From contig CM072863.1 of the NCBI GenBank assembly GCA_036937835.1, positions 5,703,501 through 5,767,500 of the forward strand: a stretch of 64,000 bases of DNA. Direction: 5' to 3'. This document shows positions 1 to 12,000 of the stretch, piece after piece. Origin of the DNA: Pampus argenteus (Eukaryota > Chordata > Actinopteri > Scombriformes > Stromateidae). The translations under genes were made by a program, and so were the position numbers. The notes below the pieces were generated by a model. It saw nothing but the letters and a program-made list of their open reading frames with translations. It had not been told where the DNA came from and made no database searches. The stretch's first letter is position 1, and the number at the start of each line of letters is the position of its first letter.

Positions 1-3000
1 TCCTACAAGCTTACCAGTGTTGTGGATCAGATGGCTGTTCACTTTGTCTTGGAGGGCAGTCTCCTTCATCAAGACTCAGATGAGGCCCGAAGACTGAGGG
101 CCAAGGAGTGTCTCCCTAAGGGTAGTTACTGAAACACGCTAAAATAATATCCTGTGTTTACAGAGCACAGTGTATAGATAAACAAAATTGTTTTAATATT
201 CACAATAAATGTGGACAGTGTTCCAATGTGTGTTTTTATGGAATATTGTATTATACTGGTGTAGTGCACACCTGGTACCACAAGGTGTCGCTTTCAACAT
301 GTGCCATGATTTTTCAAGAAATATCCTGCATCAACCATGAAATTATGTATGTTTTTAAAAACTTAGCAACTGCACTTAAAAGTGATTTCTTCATTCTTCA
401 TTGTCAAGAACAAGCAACAGTCGACACTGGAGCAGAACCTGATGAGGAGAAACCAGAAACCCCGGTAAAAATAAATTTTATTGCACTGACAAAGGTCAAT
501 TGATCAAGAGTGTGATCTAGCAATAAAATTTCCCTCTGCTGTTTTTCCATAGGCTACTTCTGTAGAAGATGGAGGGGAAGTAGAGGAAGCTGGAGAAGAG
601 GACAGACCAGACAGTGTTGCCTCCAAAACAGACAAGAAGGAGCCGAAAGCTACTAACCAGTTCAACTTCAGTGAAAGAGCCTCCCAAACCCTTAATAACC
701 CACTAAGGGTAGGAAGGAGCAATCAATCACCTATTAGAAGAGAGGGCCTTATGTCTTATTACACACATATTTTCCATAATGGCTGAGTAACTTTTACAAA
801 GGGGAGGTTATGATATTGAAGTGCATATAATAAAATATTTATAGCCTAGTGCCTCAAAAGATTTAGCTCACTCATTTTTATTTTCCTGCAGGAAAGAAGT
901 TGCCAGACTGAACCTCCTCCACGCAGTATCTTCTCTGCCACTGCTAATCAGGTTGTGAATTTGTTGAGTTGTTTAAAAGAAATCCTTGGTCAGACTTGTT
1001 TTCACACTGTTGCGATCAATGCATATTTGTGCTCACATGGGATGACTCTTATAACTCCACTTTTCTCTTTACAGTGGGCGATCTATGATGCGTATGTGGA
1101 GGAGCTACAGAAACAAGAAAAAAACAAAGAGAAGCTGAAAGCTGTACCATCAAAGAAGGATGGTGACAGAAGTAGGAAGAAGACGATGCTGGCAGAAACT
1201 CAGGTAACTTGCTCACCAACCAACTACTATATATATATATATACAGTATATAACTCCTCAAGCTGTCATGTGTTTGATTTTCTGATTGGACATGCATCAT
1301 GGATTGGAAACACATCTCATATACAATGCAACCTGGCTGTCAAACAATAATTATTACCTTGAGCTCCTGATAATATTCAAGCATTATACTCAACAGTAGT
1401 TGTTGTATTTTGATGAGAAATGAAAATGTATTAAGAATATAGCTGTATTTACAGTGTCTCCTTTCAGTATTTCCAGCCCAAATAATGCCATGTTTCCTTT
1501 TTAGGGCGATGACATCACCAAAGTGGCCAAGGCAACCAAGATATTTGAACGAATGGTCAACCAGAATACTTATGATGATATAGCACAAGGTATAATTTAT
1601 GAAACATGTCAAGTGACAGTATAATAAACTACAATATCACTGTGCATTAATCTGTCACACTTCCACTCCCCTCTTTGCTTCACACTGCCCTATGTTTAGA
1701 TTTCAAATACTTTGAGGATGCCTCTGATGAGTTCAGGGACCAGGAGGGCACCCTGCTTCCTCTGTGGAAGTTCCAGTACGACAAAGCCAAAAGACTTTCT
1801 GTTACTGCCCTCTGCTGGTAGGTTTTATCAACAACTCTGAAATAAATGTGATGGTGTACCTCTACTGCTATTGTATACCTCTACTCTGAGTCATGGTGTC
1901 AGGTGACTAATATATGCATCTGTCCTCAACAGGAATCAGAAATATCAAGACCTTTTTGCTGTGGGAATGGGATCCTGTAAGTATACAGGAAATTTTGTGA
2001 TTCATTAAGTGAGCAGTTATGTAAACAGCTATATCATCTTCCATCAATTTTACCTAATCAAATCAGATTTTAATTTGTCACTTTCTATAAAGCATAGTGG
2101 GAATTTGACCTGATTTTGAATGTGTTCTCCTATCCACTCTCATCATCCACTGCCCCACTCCTGGCCAGATGACTTCAGTAAACAAGGGCGTGGCATGCTT
2201 GTCTTCTACTCATTGAAGAACTCTGCCTACCCAGAGTATATCTACGCAACAAATTCTAGCGTCCTGTGTCTCGACATCCATGAGCAGCATTCCTACCTGG
2301 TGGCTGTAGGCTTCTATGATGGCTGTGTGGCTGTCTATAACTTGAAGGAGGAGGGACTGGAGCCTGTGTATAAGAGTACTGCTAAGACTGGCAAGCACAC
2401 TGACCCCGTCTGGCAGGTGAGGAAGAATGAAGAGGCAGAGGTGTATAGAGTGACTGGAGTTCAGGATGTGTGTGTGTGTTATTTGGCATTTTGAGAGTTA
2501 ACCCAAACAAGTTATGAGAGGAAGTGGACATCAATGCTGCACACAAGTGCTGGAGAATAAAGAAAACAGCATATAAATTTAACATCTTTGTTATATAATC
2601 TTTTGATCAAACAATCAAAATATTATATAAAAAAATAAAATAACACAACTCAAACACATATACCAACTATTTTCTTCTGTTTTCAGTGGATTTATTCGTG
2701 ATTTTGTTGTTTTTTTTTATTCAGGTACGCTGGCAGAACGATGACATGGACAACAATCACAATTTCTATTCTGTGTCGTCTGATGGCCGAGTTGTGTCTT
2801 GGACACTTGTCAAGGTTAGCCAAGAAAATCTACATACAGTGTATTTATTTACAGATCTTCTCTCTGTGCCTTGTATGCTCATCTGCTTTTATCTCAACAG
2901 AATACAAATTCCAAATTTCAAAATCAGTTTGTTTATGAGCCGTTTATATGTGTATTACAGTGTGTTTGCGTGCTTGCAGAATGAACTGGTCTTTACAGAC

Positions 3001-6000
3001 ATTATCAGACTATCGCTGAATGGCGCTGTCTCCGAAGGGCCAGAAGATACGCAGCAGCCCAGCATCGGTAAGGTCTCTCTTTACTTGATGTTGTATTATC
3101 TTGTGCATGTATGTAAGACTGTATGCGTGTACTACACTTTAAATATGATATTAAATCTCTTCAGATTTTCATTGGCCCAGTATATCAGGCCAGTGTCTGT
3201 AACAGCGTGTGGCTAATTTCAGTGCTTCATACCTCTTGTCTCCAGCTTGTGGAACATCGTTTGACTTCCATAAACAGATCAACTATCTCTTCCTAGTTGG
3301 CACTGAGGAGGGGAAAATACACAAGGTACGTATCAAGGATCCTAGATTTAGCTGGATGACACAGGTCACATCTAAAATTACATCAAGCATGTTACCGACT
3401 TGACCCACTTAGATAGTCAAATCTCCAACACGAGAGGGGACCACCGTATTATTTGGGATACAATAACAGAAATATATATTTACCATAGTACCAATGATAT
3501 GATATAGACAAATATATCATTTACAGGACAGTCATCTTATACCTAACAACATTATAATATGTGTGCAACCTAATTTAAGGTGTCAGTGGTTTTCTTTAAG
3601 TGCAAATTGTATTTATTTTACATTGATATATACAGTTTAGGTCTTTTCAGCAGATACTTGAAACTAAATACTCTATTTGGTATACTACATACAACACTCT
3701 TATACTGCCCAATGTTAGCAGTTGGATATAGAAATTATTTCACTGTTCAGGCATTCTTACACAAGTATATTAATTAGCTAACTTTCTCATTCTCTTTGTC
3801 TGAATCCTGTGAGTCAATATTTACCCATGTAGCCATATTGTTCAACTGTTACGTTGACAATAATTTGATGTTTCAGTTTGATTTTAACAGTGTCAGGGTA
3901 TTGCATTGCTTGGTATTGAAATCAGTCTTTATGTTGGACATAATTTTGTTGTGCAAAATCGGTTTGTTACATCTGTCCTGGTTGACAATACCTATAAGGT
4001 CTCTCTCACCAGTTTTGACCATAACTCACTATACACATTGCCAAAAGAAAAAGTTTTGTTAAGTTTATTTGAATGACTTTGACTTTCGATACAAAAATGC
4101 TGATGTTGTTCAGCTGTTGTTGCCTCTTTGTATAAGCCCTTAATGACTTTAGGATTATCTTGCTGCTGTCTCCCAGTATCTACCCTGAAAAATACAAGCT
4201 CAATTTGTTTGTGGTGCACTTACAGATATCCTGATGGACATACACCCCAGAGGGTAAACAAGCTAGAAGGTTTCCATTAATAGTGTGTGTGCCTTTGTCT
4301 TTGTCCGCGCGTATGTGTGTATTCATGTGGCCCGTTGGGAGCCCCTCAGACTTTACAAGCGTTTAATTAGTCTTCTTGAGGATCTCTCTCTGTCCACATC
4401 AGACAGCGGGTAGCTTTTGGCTGGCCTCCCACCTTCTCTATCCTTTTCTTCCTGATGTTCTTGCTACTGTTAGCCACAAAGACGCTCATAACAATCAAAT
4501 ATGTTTGCAGTTACTACGCCCTCATTCTATTAATTTAACAACATGAAAGATTTTAAACAGCTCACTGGCTAATGCACACGTCACTGAATTTGGCTGATCT
4601 TTATAAAAGTAAACCTAGTGCTGGAGGGAATCTCCTGTAGCCATAAAACTAATAAGGAATTTATGTTGTAGTAATGTCATCTCTATCATTATATTTAATA
4701 ATTTTTAAAAAAACAACACTGTTTTCTCCTACTTTGCTCCCTGGTCTATGCTCTACAGAGCTATATTTTAATAATTTAGTTTTCTTGGATATATATAAAG
4801 CCATATTAAAAGTAATTTAACTGAGAAGTGCAACTGCCTTATTTGAGTTGGATTTAATCTCTTCTTTGTGTGTTTTGATGTTTGTATTCCTCATCTATTG
4901 TGTTTTATATTTAGACCCACCAAACAACTAAACCATTGTATTGGGAGAACTTTTACTACATTAAAAAAGATAAAATAACCACATTTTTCTAATGTGAATT
5001 GAACCCTGTGGTGAATAAACAATGTTTTTTTTCTCCCATTAACTATGATTAGAAATATATAGTGTATCAGTTAAAACTGAATAAACATAAACAGACACAT
5101 AACAAGAATGCATCTTTAAATCATCAGTGCTTAATGACTTGACAGGCTCATTAGTTTCTGTTTACTTGTCTTTTGTTGTCAGTAATGTGAGTGTCACAGT
5201 TTCTTCTTGCATCCAACAGAAATGATGCTACCTTAGAATTACTAATTATGATTACATGTTGTATGGCTTGTAGGGAATTCACACAGTGGAGAAAGGACTG
5301 ATATGTTTAGTTGCTATAATGGTTGTGGCTTACCTATATACATGCAGCATGTGAGAGACCGTACTCGCCTCGCTCCAGTGTACACAGACAGACCCCCAGT
5401 GTGTATGATGAAATATGCCGTCTGTCACCTCAAGGCTCAGTGACACACAAACCCCAGGGAGAAGAGGACTGATTAAAAATATTTCACCTACATAGCTGCA
5501 GGTCAGCAATCAACTGTCGGTGCTTGGTAATGCAACAGCTGTCCCTACAAGCCATGAAGCTTGTTTACTCCTGTATTGTCCAGTTGATTTATCCCTGCAA
5601 TCTAACTGCAATACAAGCTGTTCCAATTTAAAGGGCAATTCAACATGGAACCACAGAGGACTTAATTACACTCTCTCTTCGCCACAGATCTTCTTAGAAA
5701 ACAAAATTAGTTGTTTTTAAGTTGTGTCCTCGTTATTCTTTTGCATTTTCTCATAATCAACGCTATAACTCAACCTGTGAAAACAGTTGTTTATTGTTTT
5801 CTGTGGTGCTGGAAGGTTGTGAAGAAGTTCTGTTGATGTCACAAGGGGTTTGTGTTGACAATTACTTTTTCCTCAACCTTTAGGAAGTGCAATATTAAAT
5901 CACTGTAACACCCTGAACGTGTTTTTCATCGCACATATGTCATTCCCAACAAAAATGAGAAATAACACATGGGAAATAACACACAGAGGGAATGATGACT

Positions 6001-9000
6001 TATCTCAGTTAAAATAATGGTAAACTGTTTTCATTGAAAATGAGAAGTAAAAGGTACAAAGAGTGTTGGCAGTCAGAATAAAAATATTCTCCATTTTATC
6101 CTACCATATTTACAACTAGACACAATTATATTTTTGGATTTGACCTGAAAATATGTGTGTCTTTAATATCTGTGTATTTTATTCTTGGTGCAGTTGGGCC
6201 TCTTTTTTTTTCTCTGATTTGCACATAACATTTTTTAGTAACCAACTTACTATAAAAACATCAAAACAGTTTGAATTGCAAAGTATGATTAAATAACTTT
6301 ATCTTGTACCTGCTGGGCTGGTGAGAAATCATTCATTATGTCAGAATCTATTTAAGTTGTGTTTTAAAATGGTGTTTTAAAAAAACTTTTAGTTAGTATT
6401 GAGATAAAATGAATCTAAATTAAAGCTTTGCTATCATTCCCTAGTGCTCCAAGACGTACTCTAGCCAGTTCCTGGAGACCTATGATGCCCACAGCATGGC
6501 AGTGGATGCTGTAAAGTGGAACCACTTCCACCCGAAGGTTTTCATCTCTTGCAGTTCGGACTGGACCGTCAAGATCTGGGATCATACCATCAAGTAAGAC
6601 AACTGATAGAGTATAAGAGGGAGAACCTACAGCTAGAAATGACATCTTCCCTTTAAGATACTATATATTGTATTACAGCTGTGAAAATGATCATTAAAGT
6701 TATGTCTATATTTTAGCTATCAACAGTTTGGTGATTTGATGTAACAGCATTAATTCTCTGTGTATGAATGTGTTTGTACATTCAATGAGAAAGGGACACG
6801 GTAATTATCCTTCTTATAATCTTTGCACAATACTATAAGATATTAATATTCATCACCTTCTTATTCTCATCATGGACCCAGTATTATTTTCCTGGCTAAT
6901 TTGACTAATTCACATTGCCTCCCACTTCTTGTCAGCACAGACAGCTTGACTGAATAATGATAGTAATCATCCGCCTATTATGAGAGGCAGGGTTTTCAGG
7001 AATGATCCATAACATCCTATATATACGAGAGTGTGGCTGTATCAAACAACTTTTCACAAACTCTTCACTCACTGTTCAGAAGTGTGAAAGCTTAACACCA
7101 GAAACTTCTTCTTTTGTTTGATGGCTATGACTGCTATACCCTGTAAAACTGCCAGATGATGTCAAATGAACTGAAGGGCTTTTAGTAATAGAAGAGGGTT
7201 GCATCACGTCTATTAATCACAGAAAAGGTTAGCTTGATGAATCTGCACTTTTGCCATGTGAAAACTTGGACACAATTTATGAATCCCAATTGCTCTGACT
7301 CTGGATTTACAGTATATGCAGTGTCATTCTGCTATAAAAACCTTCTCCTGAAAAACCCTGGGACAGATTTATCAGCCCTTTGCATCTAATTTCAGGCATA
7401 TTCTACACCTACCAGTGGGCTGTCATTTATCATACTCACCAGCATAGAAGTCATCTGTGCATCTTGCACAAAATCAATAAGGGAGGCTGGTGCAAATACT
7501 TTAATGGCAAGAGTTGGTTTGCTGGTGTCTTTACTAAATTTTGCACAGAAAATACTGTACCTGTCGTGCAAACATGTGACCATATTATATTTAAGGGATT
7601 CAGAATATTCTGTAGAAATCTCAGTTGGAGTGTGAGCACAAAACGTATGCAGTTGAGCTATCCTGAAATAGCTGTAAAACAATTAATAACTGTGATACAT
7701 AAACAAAATATGTGTCCAGTCCAAACAGAAACGGGATAGACAGTTGCCCTATGAGCTCTGCTTTACTTGCAGAATGTGCCTAGAAGGCTGGAGGCTGACA
7801 ACTAATTATACAACTAACCTTAGTTGTATGATTAGTTGTCTTACTAAATCAAACACTAATTACCCACAGAGTGTCAGTGCAAATTGCTTTCATATATGTA
7901 AGTCTGGGCTACTGTGTTACCAAAGTTACAATCTATCAAAAGAAAAGGTTTTGCTTACTCTGTCTCTCTCACAAACACACACACACACACACATGCACAG
8001 ACACCCCCCTCCTTAATATTTGAAGGTCTATATGTGTCTGGTTCCAGCTTCTAGAAGTATTTCATTTCTATATGTCTAGCTTCCTGATGAGGAATCAGTA
8101 TCTGATGTAACTGATTAACATGGACGGCACAGATGTACCAATGTCAGGACCATAGAAATTTAATGTATTGTCTATTGAAAACACCAATTGAAGCTGATTC
8201 ATGTTTGGTCTGGATCACATTGTATTTCAGAAGCATGTAGCATGTCATGCAGTATAATGACTAGTTAGAGATTTACTGTCTGACCCTGTGTCTGTGTCTT
8301 TTCAGCACTCCCATGTTCACCTTTGACCTGAATGCAGCTGTTGGTGATGTTGCCTGGTCTCCATACTCCTCCACTGTATTTGCTGCTGTCACCACAGATG
8401 GAGCAGTAAGAGTCATTTTAAACCTATATTTTCTAACAAACAGCTTGATTTAAGAGTTTTATAGTTTATTTGCTTATTAGTGACATTTAGAACAATCTGG
8501 TCAAGGTTGCAGTGCATGATTTCTAAAACACCTGATATTATTGATTGAACATTGATTGTATAATTATACTTTACCTCATTAGTGTTTGTACTTAATGCCT
8601 ACATGTTTACTTCTTGATACATGTCTACAGCATTTAAAACACAAAAAATGACAATTGGCTGCACCACCTACCACCCGCTGGCTACTTCATTATCACCCGT
8701 ATAATATAGTTATGAACTCGGCTAACTAAACCCTTGCCATGGTCATCAGATTGGCTCAGATGGCTCAGATTAATGCAGAATAGCCTTGGGAAATTGAGTT
8801 TGTTCAAACACAGTGTCTCGTAACAAAAGCAGCTCCCTGCTGCGCCAGTAGTTATTGATTCCAGCCCAAAGTAATTTCAGTGGATGCTGTGTTGCTTATC
8901 TCTACATATTTTCTTAGTATGGCTGCAAGCTGTCCCCATCTGTTTATCTTAGCACCAGTCTGCACCGCACTATAAAAGTCCACAGTGTTGTGTCTGACAC

Positions 9001-12000
9001 ATTTCCTGTCCAGTGTGCCAAGTGAAGTTGAGTGAGAGTGACAGAGAGGAAATGAGAGCTGAGCAATTTGAGAGACGCCTTATGTGAGAGTGTGTGTGTG
9101 TGTGTGTTTCACATGCTCTCCAATGCCAGTCTTCAGTTACCACAGGCAGAATACATACAGTACCTTTATGGATATTATTACACATAGACATGGAAGCACG
9201 GAAACATCAGATTTCACAACAAATTCACATCTATAAATCAAACGTCCCATTTATAGTGAAGAGGTTGTAAGTAAATAACAGTAACACATACAGCTGCTGC
9301 TTCAACCCAGAATAAAAACAGCACTCAGTTTAATTTTTCCAAAGAAATAAAACTTAATGAAATGTCTTTGCTAGAAAGCATATTAAATCTTGTGTGTAAT
9401 GTAATTTATTCTCTGAAACTGGATCAAAAGGAGTTTTCAGCAGCTATTAAAAAACTCATTAAAAGCTCATCAATTGGCATATGTTCCACAAGCACAATAT
9501 CCTCTCCATTCGAAATAGCAGGAAGGACAAGAATATTAAATCGAAGTGGATCAAGGTCAGTGTGTGTCCATTTTTTCATTCATCATTCAAATTAACTGTA
9601 CAGAATGTGTATTAACTTGATCCACTATTTTCTGTATTCGGCCTAAGGCTAGGCTAAACTATTCTTGACATTTGGACACTGTCAGATTTTGACGAATATC
9701 TCGATATTGCCAGAATTCCCACATTCACTGGTGCGGTCGCAGTGCATGATGTTAATCGGCATAATTTTCCCCCAAGATAGCAGATTCTTTGCAGTGCATT
9801 TGTTGTTTTCTGTGACAGGTGTCTGATAGAGCTTGAGTGACTCAGCATGAGTTGTGCTCTCCTTGACGTGTATATACTATTGATGGCAAACCTGGTCCTC
9901 TGCTGTCAAAGACACAATGCTTTACGTGCGTGTGTGTGTGCGCATGTGTTCATAAAGATAATGACTTGTCTGGCAGGCTGAAGTGTAAGAATGACACTGA
10001 GTTGTGCAGTGCAAATAAATGTCTTTCTGTTCTTCTCTGTCCTTGCCTCTCGATCTGAGCTGACTGTTGAGGAGTTCAAGTGTCAGGCTCAAATAATGAG
10101 AAGTCCAGGCGATTAGTCTCCAAATCTATATTTACTATCTGTATATCTCGTCTTAACGTTCTGCTCTTGGACTGCACCATATTTCAGTTAGTATGTCTTA
10201 AGATCTGATACTTAATCAACCTGAATCAATAAAAACCAAAAACTGTAGTTTTATCTGCTTCAAGATAATTTCAGTTTGCAATGGATTAAATACATTTATT
10301 AATATGATAAACATACAACTCGACAACAGTGTATTAATTGATTATTGATACATTATAGGCAGTTATATTATATTACACATTAAAACATGCACACAATGTG
10401 CAGATGTAGTCATAGTGTTCTGCAATCAGTCATGACTAATAGGGATTATATATCACCAGCACAAACACTGTAGCTAATGGCTATAGTGAAGGAGGTTACA
10501 GAAAGTCATACCCTTGTAAAATATGATGATTAGTTGCAAATGATGATCAAATGTGAATCCTAGCAGCCCAGACACAGTCATCTCTCTGATAAAAGAAGTA
10601 GGCTGCGCTTTGCAGTGGGCTCATTTGTTGTCGACAGATTGTCTAAATGCACTTAAGCTGAAAGAAGAATATCTGTGATCTGGTTCCTTCTGGAAAAGAT
10701 GCCTGTGATTTTGTTTTGGGGCTGCCAGCACGCACACACACACACACACACATGCGTACACACATACAGACAGAAGTGCACACTCATTGAATTACTGGGA
10801 ACACCCTTCTTGTGCCAGATGGTCAGGCCTGCATCCCTGCAGAGGCTTGTGCTCCACCATTCTCCCTGTTACATCAAAAACAACACTCTCACATGATGAG
10901 AAAAGACAAACCTCCCCTGCAGATTGAGCTCTTACTCTTATTGAGCTTTTGGAGGCACATTCTGGACTGTGGTCAATAAGATGGACTCTACGACTCTACA
11001 TTTTATTTACATCCAAAGTCAGTGTTGTGTTATTGCCATAATCCTGAAATGTCAGTCCAACAATGTCAATTTGCCGGTTGATAGATAGATAGATAGATAT
11101 ACTTTATTAATCCCAAAAACTGGGAAATTAGAGTGTAACAGCAGCATAACACAAATACAACACAATGAAATAAAAAGAACAACCAACAATTAAGATAATA
11201 ATTAATAATTAAATAAGAATAAGATAATTAAATAAGAATAAGAAATTAAGATAATAATTAAATAAGAATAAGAAATTAAGATAATAATTACATAAGAATA
11301 AGTAAAATAAAATAAAATATAATAATATATAATATATGACCGGATTTTAGCTATTATTATACACGCTGATGGCCTGTGGCAGGAAAGATTTCCTGTTCAG
11401 TCTGTAGTTTGGCAGCGGCGGAACTGATGACGTCACATGCTACCGCTGCATCAGCTGACGGAGGGATGTAAACAGCCATCACGATGGTGGACGTGAACTC
11501 TCTCGGTAAATAATACTGGCGCATTCCCACAGCTAGCAGTTCAATGTCCGGGGTACAGAGACGTTCCTTCAGGTTGACATGTCCAGGATTGCACCACCTC
11601 TCACTCACAAAAAGTGCAATCCCACCGCCCTTCTTCTTCCGGCTTGAGGAACAGTCTCTGTCTCCACGTACCAAGCTGTAACCAGGCAACCCGACGCTGT
11701 TAGCATGGATGTGCGAGTGCAGCCAAGTTTCAGTAAAACAAAAAATGCTACACTCGCGGTATTCCCTCTGAGTCTTAAGCAGTGCTGACAGTTCATCCAT
11801 CTTATTCCCAAGAGACCTCACTTTTCCCATTATGATCGCTGGTACCGCTGGTTTATGTCTTTTCCTTTATTTTTTGTAACTGTAAAAGAAAAATGAAGAA
11901 AAACAGATTGATAAGTGGTGTCATCACTCATCTTTTTCAGGTTCATGTTTTTGACCTCAGCATCAATAAATATGAGGCTATCTGCCAGCAGCCAGTGGTG

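Larger units (their letters stand above)
8406..11940 (+). other. dnai1 intron, 3.5 kb, with GT/CA repeats and a LINE fragment
   Basis: This intron lies between the exons ending at 8405 and starting at 11941. It carries a GT run at about 9092-9108, a CA run at about 10733-10752 and an internally deleted LINE (described separately), whose 5' edge is only about 110 bases from the acceptor of the next exon. The rest shows nothing recognisable. Confidence 0.65.

Noticed and set aside
955..1350. 131-codon ORF overlapping a dnai1 exon
   Set aside because: Only 1075-1203 is the real exon; the rest reads through flanking intron.
7380..7739. 119-codon ORF in a dnai1 intron
   Set aside because: No recognisable domain and no splice sites; a second frame on the opposite strand is equally open, as expected by chance.
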